NCBI GenBank assembly: GCA_914767715.1
Contig: OU612074.1
Location: 1,689,501-1,753,500 of the forward strand
Length of the DNA stretch: 64,000 nt
Direction: 5' to 3'
From: Membranipora membranacea
Lineage: Eukaryota > Bryozoa > Gymnolaemata > Cheilostomatida > Membraniporidae
The translations under genes were made by a program, and so were the position numbers. This document shows positions 56,881 through 64,000 of this stretch, one piece after another (position 1 is the stretch's first letter; each line of letters opens with the position of its first letter). Below the pieces are notes generated by a model. That model was given only the letters and a program-made list of their open reading frames with translations. It was not told the origin of the DNA and searched no databases.

Positions 56881-57340
56881 ATGATAAATAATAAAAAAGA
56901 TAATAAATTAACTATAATAATAATTATGAAAAATAATAATAATATTAAAATAATTGTTATAAACAGTAATAAAAATAATAAAATCATAGTAATGATAGTT
57001 AATATTATTCTTATTCTTATGATAATTATTATAATTTATTTTTTTATTATTATTATTTTTTCATTTTGGCAGAAAAAAGAGAAGAGATGATAATGAATGA
57101 AATAAATGATAAATAATCATAATAATTACAAAAATAATAGTAATAAAAATTATAAAATAATAATAATTATAAAAATAATAATAATAATACAAAATCATAA
57201 AAATAATAAATATAATTATTTTATTGTTATTATTGTTTTCATGGTTATTATTATTTATTTTTTATTATTGTTATTATTTTCTCATTTATTTTATCAATTA
57301 TTACCTATTATTATATCTTCTCTTTCTTCTGCCAAATTAC
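56881..57340. repeat. AT-only low-complexity tract
   Basis: About 450 bases almost entirely of A and T in AAT/ATT-like triplets, directly after the right target duplication of the P-type element. The small ORFs of Asn, Ile and Lys in it are composition artefacts. Confidence 0.85.
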
Positions 57341-57394
57341 ATGCCATAGATAAACAAACATGAATATAACATAATATATTGGCATCATGTATAG

Positions 57395-57791
57395 GAGATG
57401 GTGATGATGATGAGTTAGCAATATCTGTAATTGAAGAAGGACCATATGACTTGATATGAGATGAGGATACAATAGTATCATCGGAGACAAGTCAATCAGA
57501 GATGTTTTATCCTACACTCATCATACTACAGAGGCACGTGGAGCAGACAAAGGAGAACTAATACCCGGCAAATCTGAGACACGAAGCTTTGGCAATGAGA
57601 ACAGACAATCACCATGCAAGAAAAATATCATGGAAGCAGCTACTGTCATTCACATAGAGACAGAGGCACTAACAATAATATATGTTGAAAGCCCAACATG
57701 TTTAGGTGTTTATGTGACTGAGCCCTATATTGTAATTGCTGACAGTGATGATGGAATTCCATGTCAAAATAACAAACAAATAAATTATTAA
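57395..57791 (+). pseudogene. Cytoplasmic-tail exon of receptor copy 2 (premature stop)
   Basis: After an atgtatag acceptor the frame DGDDDELAISVIEEGPYDLI ends in TGA. Copy 1 has DELTISVIGEGPYSMIGDD at the same place, with GGA where copy 2 has TGA. Beyond the stop the sequence remains homologous to copy 1 (for example the tcagaga...catcatac...gaggca segment) and another frame ends LGVYVTEPYIVIADSDD with TAA, matching GVYAIDPYCVTL of copy 1. The tail exon equivalent to 44442 in copy 1 was not found in copy 2. Receptor copy 2 therefore either uses a short tail or is also decaying. Confidence 0.55.
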
Positions 57792-58709
57792 CCACATATA
57801 AAGAACACTGCAACATTGCTGTGAGGGAAAAACAATAAGCAGAAGTTATGATATGTTGGGCAATGTATGAATTACAACTGTCTAAAAATCAGATGTCTAT
57901 TTATTTTCGTTTGGACCTATACAACCGCTCAGTGTAATCGGGCAACATCCCTGATAACTTCAATTTTCTGTTTTTTATCAAAACTAACTCAAAAGAGGTT
58001 CCGTTTAAATTATAGCAATACAGACCAGTGTATCTGACCACTAATCTATTCATACACTGTAAGTTCATCAGCCTTTTGCGGCAAAATTAGTACCATGAAG
58101 GCAGATTAACCCAACTAATGCAGAAAAATGAAATATCTAAAAATTGTGTTTAGTGTGTATTGACATAAACTATTTGCTAATGTGTCTGATTTTTCATATC
58201 AATGTGAAGGGAGTTGATTTGTTGGATGTAGTCTTGTGGGGAAAGATTGACTGACTGACTGATGGAGGAATTATCTCCTGGAGATCCAAAAGTAATTCAT
58301 CCTTCACAAAGTATGGCATCAATAACAAAAACTTAAGTGTTCCCATTGTTTCTTGCATCTTCTGCTCGTAAAAAGTGTGCAAACTGATTACGTTACACGT
58401 CATGTGACATGTAGCCATGTAGCATCATGTATTGCATATTCCACCACAGCGAGATTTTGGTGAGTCAAGTTTGCGTATAGCTATATTCAATACAATAGGC
58501 AAGATAAACAAAGAACAAAATTAAAGTATAAGAGGTAACAAGAAACAACAAATCAAGGTAAATATAGATCAATAACAATGGTCTGAAGAAAATAAAGATT
58601 ATCATATCACGCATAAAGTGAGAAAACATAACAATAAAACATCGACAATGAAAAAATCATATGACACTTAATTAAGTTAGCTCTGCCTCGTAATATCTTT
58701 TAAAGGTAA
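57792..58709. other. Intergenic, convergent 3' ends
   Basis: Lies between the end of receptor copy 2 and the stop codon of the minus-strand coiled-coil gene. No element or exon recognised. Confidence 0.5.
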
Positions 58710-61700
58710 TTATCGATATCGCTTAAGGGATTGTTGGAGCCTGTCCCGAGTTTCCTTCAGTTTAGATAAGGCGATAAGAACCTGCTGCCTCTTAGGTTCA
58801 GTTTTATCAGTACAACTGCCGCTGACCTGAAATATAATGATAAAAAGTTATTTATCTATCTGAGCTGTATAAAATACATAGCTATGTAACATGTCTAGAA
58901 GGCTGAGAGAGCCTTGGGCACAGTGAAATTATCTTCACAAATTTGAAATGATTTAGACAATGAAATCGAAAAATTTTCTTTGCCAATTTGACCTATTAAT
59001 GCACACAGAACTTGACAGCTAATAGCTGCAACAAGAAAAGCACCATTCAAATATACACTGCAGTGATTATTAGGCCATCATCCTCATTGTAATTGAACGT
59101 GACAATGCTTGGCTCCATTTTTTCATGGATAAGATTGAAGAGAGAATGATTACCGATTACCAAAAAGTTAATGGGTAACCATGCCCTCAGAGCTCTTTTT
59201 AGTTAAGAATGCAACAATACATAATACTCGCTGTAAAGTAATGAACACACGGTGACATACTTTGCTATCAAGAATACACCATTTTGGACAGCCTTAATAG
59301 AATGTGGCATCACCAGAGGGCAATTTAGAGCTTGAACTTCTTATTTAGGTAAAAAAATATACCAATACAACTGTTGAAAAGTCTACAATGCCATGGGATT
59401 CTGAATTAAGAATATGAATATGTTGGCTGTGATTGGTTGATTATGGCCAACAGCCAATCAGACTGCTAAGTTGCTCAAGGGCTCAGCGTGTTAGTGGCAT
59501 TACATTATCAACCACGTAATTCCACTGGGAGTGAGTGGTTGATAATATAACGCCGCTTTGGAGCCGTCTGAGCACTAAGACTAGGGCAATGCCTGATATT
59601 CTTATCGCTATAATCTAACCTGAGAGTTGAGTAAAGTTGTCTTCTCTGTCTGTAGCTGATTTACCTCTTGTCTCAAGGATTCTATCTGTCTAGTCTGATC
59701 TGATTTTACCTTTATCAGCTTCACAAACAAAGCTGTATAATGAAAAGGTAACAGTATTATTTATGTCGATAACACTCACCATATTTTTTATATTCCGGTC
59801 AGTAACCAGCCACTGCAGCTGTATCCTTGTAGCTCTATGCTTCACGCTGCTTTACAGCTGTCAGTGGTTGATGAGTAGCACTAATGACATGAAACCAAGT
59901 CGTCACTATAAAAACTCTTCCTATGCATGAACCTCAGTGCAAGTCATTGTCAGCATTGACAGCCAGCAAACATATTATATAACCTTAGGAAGTGAGGGAG
60001 ACTGTCACTGTTACCAAGTTATGGTAGGTGTGTGATTATCATCGACAGGTCCTGTGGCATCGATGATCAGCCTTTACCAAATGTTTACCTGGTGATGAAG
60101 GGTGACGTCCTGATGCAGGGCCAGTGGATATGTATCCACCCACAAGGGCATCAGCTGTATGTTGAAACAGGAACATAACAAAACCTCATCATGTACTCAA
60201 TTTTTTTAACGGTGGTAGTTGTAATCAGTCAACGTTTGACGCAGAGATGGTATTTTGATTGGAACGAGCAAATCATTTAGAGTGACCGATAGGAGCAGTA
60301 CCTCTGGGAGGAAGATGGATGGAGGTTGTGCTATGTTCCTGCTACAACCAGATATCAAAGAAAGCTTCACTGCATTCATGAGTTTCATGGATATGCCTTA
60401 TAGCCTCAGGCACTATAGCCTCAGATAATGTGGTGCCAAATAGACCCAGTTGCATTCATGACAGTCCTTACTCCAAAGGCAAAGAGGCCCTTGGCCTTGG
60501 CGGGTGCAACTCCAGTGCTAGCAAAGAAGATAAAACTTGATCTAGGCCCTACCTAGGCCCTGCAGCGTTGCCAAATATAGGTATACTTTATCCGTTCGGA
60601 TTAACTTTCACACCAAAGTTGCTTTCGATATTACAAACAATTAGAAGATCAAACTGAATGATACAATGAGTCTAAAACATAAAACTGGTACAAACTCTTT
60701 GTTATATAATATAACAATAGTTTGTACTAGCTTTATGTTATCAGTCAACCTTATAAATAATGTACCTCGTATATTATTTATGTTTATAATATAAATTTAT
60801 AAATTTATGTTTGTAATATACCTTGTCCTTTAGATGTGTAGATCTCCTCACCAGACGTGTCGATGACATCATTACTGCTGACGCGCTGCCCTGCCTCCCT
60901 TATACTGGTCTGTAATACACTGACCACCTTATCCTGTGTCTCCAGCTGGTGCTCAGCTGTGTGAATCTTACTCTCCAGACTATCAGTCAGACATCGGAAA
61001 GCTTCTGTATCTGTAATATAGTGAGGTTTTGTTGAGAGTGTTAGTATGAGCTCAGATCTGTGGATCAAGTTTGGCAGTGTTTGCTTGTTTTGAATTCAAG
61101 GGAAAATTTGATTATTAGGAATCAAATAATAAAGACAGTTTTCTGGGTTCTAACTTGAGCCTCTTTTTGGAGTTGTCCTCTCTCCAGTTTGGTATTTTTA
61201 AGCCACGCCGCATAGGGAAAAGGAGCTGAAAGAAGGGTTATCTTGGAGGCCGCATATGTTAGGTTAAAAATGTGCCTTGATTGATTCAGCATGAAAAACC
61301 CAGAGGTCTTCACTAGCCAAGCTTACCTTCAGTTGCACCTGATCACTACCTGTATCTGCCATATCTGCATTTTTCACTTCTCTTAATTCACCAAAACATA
61401 AATGATCCAATGTATAAGATGTATATGATAATGTGTAAGTGATTTTTATAAGAATAAAGTCTAACCTGCCCGAACAGCAGCAAGACGAGTTTTAAGTTTT
61501 TCTCTCTCCGCTTCTTTGATGAGATTCTGAGCCTCATTAAAAGCATGAACCTTCTGCTTCTCGGCACTTCTTTTGTATTCTGAAAAAAATTATCATCAAA
61601 AGTTGATAGAGATAAGATGAAATCATGCTTTGTTGATTAAAAGTACCAAACTGGAGAGAGGACAACTACGCATGGAGGCTCAAATTAGAGCTCAGAAAAC

Positions 61701-62903
61701 TATCTATTATTATCAATCACGACATGGCTTACCTGACCATACACCTTCCTCAAATAAACATCTTATGTATTACGGAGAGGGACTGAAAGGCCTATAGAGT
61801 CATTAAAAGCAGACAGCAGCAGTGAATCCCAGGTCTGTAAGATGAGTGAATTAGTTGCCACCTAACTACTAATATAAAGTGAGTCTGGCAACTGATACCT
61901 CCAAAACTTAAGAAATAATTAAACTAACCCAACTGCACCAATGATTGCCCTTTCCTTACAATTATGGGATGTCACTCCAAGCGACCTTGGCAAGGTAATC
62001 GAGATTTAAAAGGTCACAAGGTCACATAATTCCACCCAAAGACAAACAGAAAAGAGACGAGGAGTAATAATCTGACCTTTCTCTCTGAGCCTTCTCTGTC
62101 TTCTCTCTATCTTATCCTGAGATTTCCTCAACTGCTCAGCTTTCCTCTTTTGATCATCTTTAGCTAACAAAGAAAAAGATGAAAGATGAAAATATTCACA
62201 ATTAATTTTAATTTAGTTTAATCACAACATAAAAAATATCCGTTTAACTTTAACAGTATGAAAACTTGTTCACCTATAGGGTATGCATTGTAATCTGGTA
62301 AAGCACTGATGCATTGTGGTACACCAAATTCAGAACAGTAAAATAATTTGGGATTAAGTCACTGTTAAAGTTCATGTGAGAAGGATGATCAAAAGAGATG
62401 ACAGAAACTTAAAGATGAGGCTGAATTTTATAACCATATGCTATCTGATACCAACATTGGACATGATACTCAATGAATCATTACAATTTTCATCAGGTCC
62501 ACTATGAAGAATTGAACTAGATTGCCTGCATTTGGAGTTGCTCCTCTTCGGCCTGCCATTACCTGCTGCACACCAGCGGGTTGAGAGCAACCCAGAATGC
62601 AGGCAATTCCTTTTTATCACCCTCATCTTCTTCTTCTAGTATAGAGGGACGCCTTATATCGCTCATTTCATACATCAAACATGTAATAAAATCAGAAGTA
62701 TATAAATCAAATATCTTTGAGAACATAAGCTGCTTACCCTTTTTGATATGTTGAACTTCTTTGAGGAGCTGTGGGAAATAGTCCAGGTTCTTGAGAGCAC
62801 CTTCAAGAAGTCGGGTGTCAAGGTCATCACCGTCATTGTCTGCTGTTGAGGGAGCCCCGCTAGGCTGTGTTCTGTTCTGGCAAGTCTTAGGCATACTGGA
62901 TAC
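58710..62903 (-). CDS. Coiled-coil protein, seven coding exons (280 aa)
   Basis: Coding exons on the minus strand: 62738-62894, 62077-62163, 61466-61579, 60822-61010, 60089-60154, 59620-59732, 58710-58826. Introns 1-5 are phase 1, intron 6 is phase 0, all GT-AG, and the joined frame is 843 nt with TAA at 58710. The Met at 62894 (MPKTCQNRTQPSG) follows an acceptor at 62904, so a 5' non-coding exon is likely. Parts: acidic N-terminus (DNDGDDLDTRLLEGAL), LKNLDYFPQLLKEVQHIKK, a basic coiled coil (KDDQKRKAEQLRKSQDKIER, RRQRRLREKEYKRSAEKQK, AQNLIKEAEREKLKTRLAAV), a second helical block (DSLESKIHTAEHQLETQDKV), a Ser/Gly/Pro-rich linker (exon 5, ADALVGGYISTGPASG) and C-terminal helices (QTRQIESLRQEVNQLQTEKT, LSKLKETRDRLQQSLKRY). 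Probably a structural or scaffolding protein. I do not recognise the family. Confidence 0.82.
61132..61705. repeat. Inverted repeat flanking exon 3 of the coiled-coil gene
   Basis: About 70 bases at 61132-61200 (including gttgtcctctctccagtttg) are repeated in inverted orientation at 61637-61705 with roughly 85% identity. Exon 3 (61466-61579) lies between them, so the transcript could fold with this exon in the loop. Confidence 0.75.
62521..62607. mobile_element. Short hairpin element, family member 2
   Basis: ATTGCCTGCAT at 62521 and ATGCAGGCAAT at 62597-62607 form the stem, with GTTGCTC paired to GAGAGCAAC inside. It is the same family as 36472-36558. It is in intron 1 of the coiled-coil gene. 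Confidence 0.65.
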
Positions 62904-63446
62904 CTAAATACAACATATAATGATGATTCGATGTAATTGACGGTTAAGCTCGGAGCTCCATCAATAAACTTACCCAGTGGATTCACTCCTTCTAATCACC
63001 CAAGTTTCTTATAACCCCAGTATCGATAGTAAGATGTAAGCATTTGTGAAATTCTATTTTTGCTAGTTTTTGAAAGCGCAAGATTTGTCATACCGACCAG
63101 ACGTTTTCAATCTATAGCTTATAACACATATCAAAGTGTGCTTAATCAGATTGGCTGGAATTGTACGGGAACCATTTTGTCCAATAGTTGTCTACATAAA
63201 GCGGTAGACGGTTTGTCGACCAGTTACTGAGTCGGCATGCGTTCCTTTCATTAATTCTTTTAATTCCTTCATACAATGAAACTTATGCATACAATTATGT
63301 TTTATTGCATCATATGAGCTCTTTGAGGGCCTAACCCATGACTTTGACAAGACCTAACAGATACTCTACTACAGGAGTTACTCCTTGCTCTACATACTGT
63401 GTTATCAGGACAGATGATGCAACAACAGTGTAAGTTTCCCCTTACC

Positions 63447-63520
63447 TGAGAGACTGGATGGTCTAGATTTAATGTATTCAGATTTGCGGATAAACCTAAA
63501 ATTACAACAACAAAAACGAA
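63447..63520 (-). other. Probable 5' non-coding exon and upstream region of the coiled-coil gene
   Basis: The minus strand has a good donor, CTCTCAG followed by gtaagg, at 63447, which pairs naturally with the acceptor just before the Met at 62894. The 5' limit of this exon is unknown. From 63520 to 64000 I see no exon or repeat; it may hold the promoter, but no convincing TATA or other core element was found. Confidence 0.45.
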
Positions 63521-64000
63521 TACATGTAGGCAATAAAATAATAGAAGATAATACTAGTGAACAGAAATGCCTACGCATGTATGTATTGATGCACTCAAAT
63601 CAAATAACCGCAAGTCTGGTAAGAGATGAGCTTATGTATGGATGTGTGATTGGGCGGTCATAACCAGCAAACACGGCCGCAACTATGTCAGGGAAAAATG
63701 TTCTGGAGAGCTCATGATGAAATGAATGAGGCTTCAATCTCAGACTGGTCATATGATTAGCGAATAATTTCCAGAGACCGATTGTCACAGACAGGGAGTG
63801 AAATTAAGCATTTAGTTCAATGATTTCATTCTCTGGTTTAAGAAAGAGACACGGGGGTCAGAAAATATCAACTTTCTCTACACCGTTGGAAAGCTGCCAA
63901 GCTACTGATCGCTAACAGCTCATCAAAAATGAGATTGCATGATGTTGTGTCATTTAAACATGGAAATGAGGCCGAAAAGGTTTTTTTTAGCAAAGTGGAT

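Noticed and set aside
56881-57363. Asn/Ile/Lys-rich ORFs
   Set aside because: They come from an AT-only low-complexity tract.

Overview
The window is animal nuclear DNA: AT-rich, with short exons bounded by GT-AG (and two GC-AG) introns, many mobile elements, and metazoan extracellular domains (Ly6/uPAR, C-type lectin, thrombospondin type 1, cadherin). It looks like an invertebrate. I cannot name the phylum from sequence alone. All gene structures are read by eye from splice signals, codon phase and paralogous copies; no transcript or database evidence was used.

2.4-40.5 kb (+): one long gene whose 20 exons join in a single open frame of at least 2,888 codons. In order it encodes a Ly6/uPAR (LU) domain, a C-type lectin-like domain (CTLD), a short TSP1 module, a second LU, a second CTLD, two more short TSP1 modules, a 5.2-kb exon with 29 TSP1 repeats, four cadherin repeats, a membrane-proximal domain, one transmembrane helix and a tail of about 39 residues. 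The N-terminus lies upstream or in unrecognised exons. The 5' half arose by tandem segmental duplication, and each unit carries the same fossil reverse-transcriptase fragment. Its introns hold a foldback element, TTAA-flanked elements, a decayed CXC-motif gene, a broken CR1-like LINE, a Mutator-like element with tRNA-derived SINEs, and small hairpin elements.

43.0-57.8 kb (+): two tandem copies of an unrecognised single-pass membrane protein gene. Copy 1 is clearly a pseudogene. Copy 2 is better preserved but has a frame-shifted patch and a truncated tail. Copy 2 is split by a P-superfamily DNA transposon (8-bp target duplication, long inverted repeats, a THAP-domain gene), which itself contains a near-intact LINE on the minus strand whose ORF1 starts with a viroplasmin/RNase H1-N-like domain.

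58.7-62.9 kb (-): a seven-exon gene for a 280-residue coiled-coil protein, with a probable 5' non-coding exon near 63.45 kb. All its coding exons join in frame.

The main observation is the LU-CTLD-TSP1-cadherin chimera: a duplicated set of recognition modules on a very long TSP1 stalk joined to a cadherin membrane base, which suggests a lineage-specific cell-surface recognition or adhesion receptor (inference).
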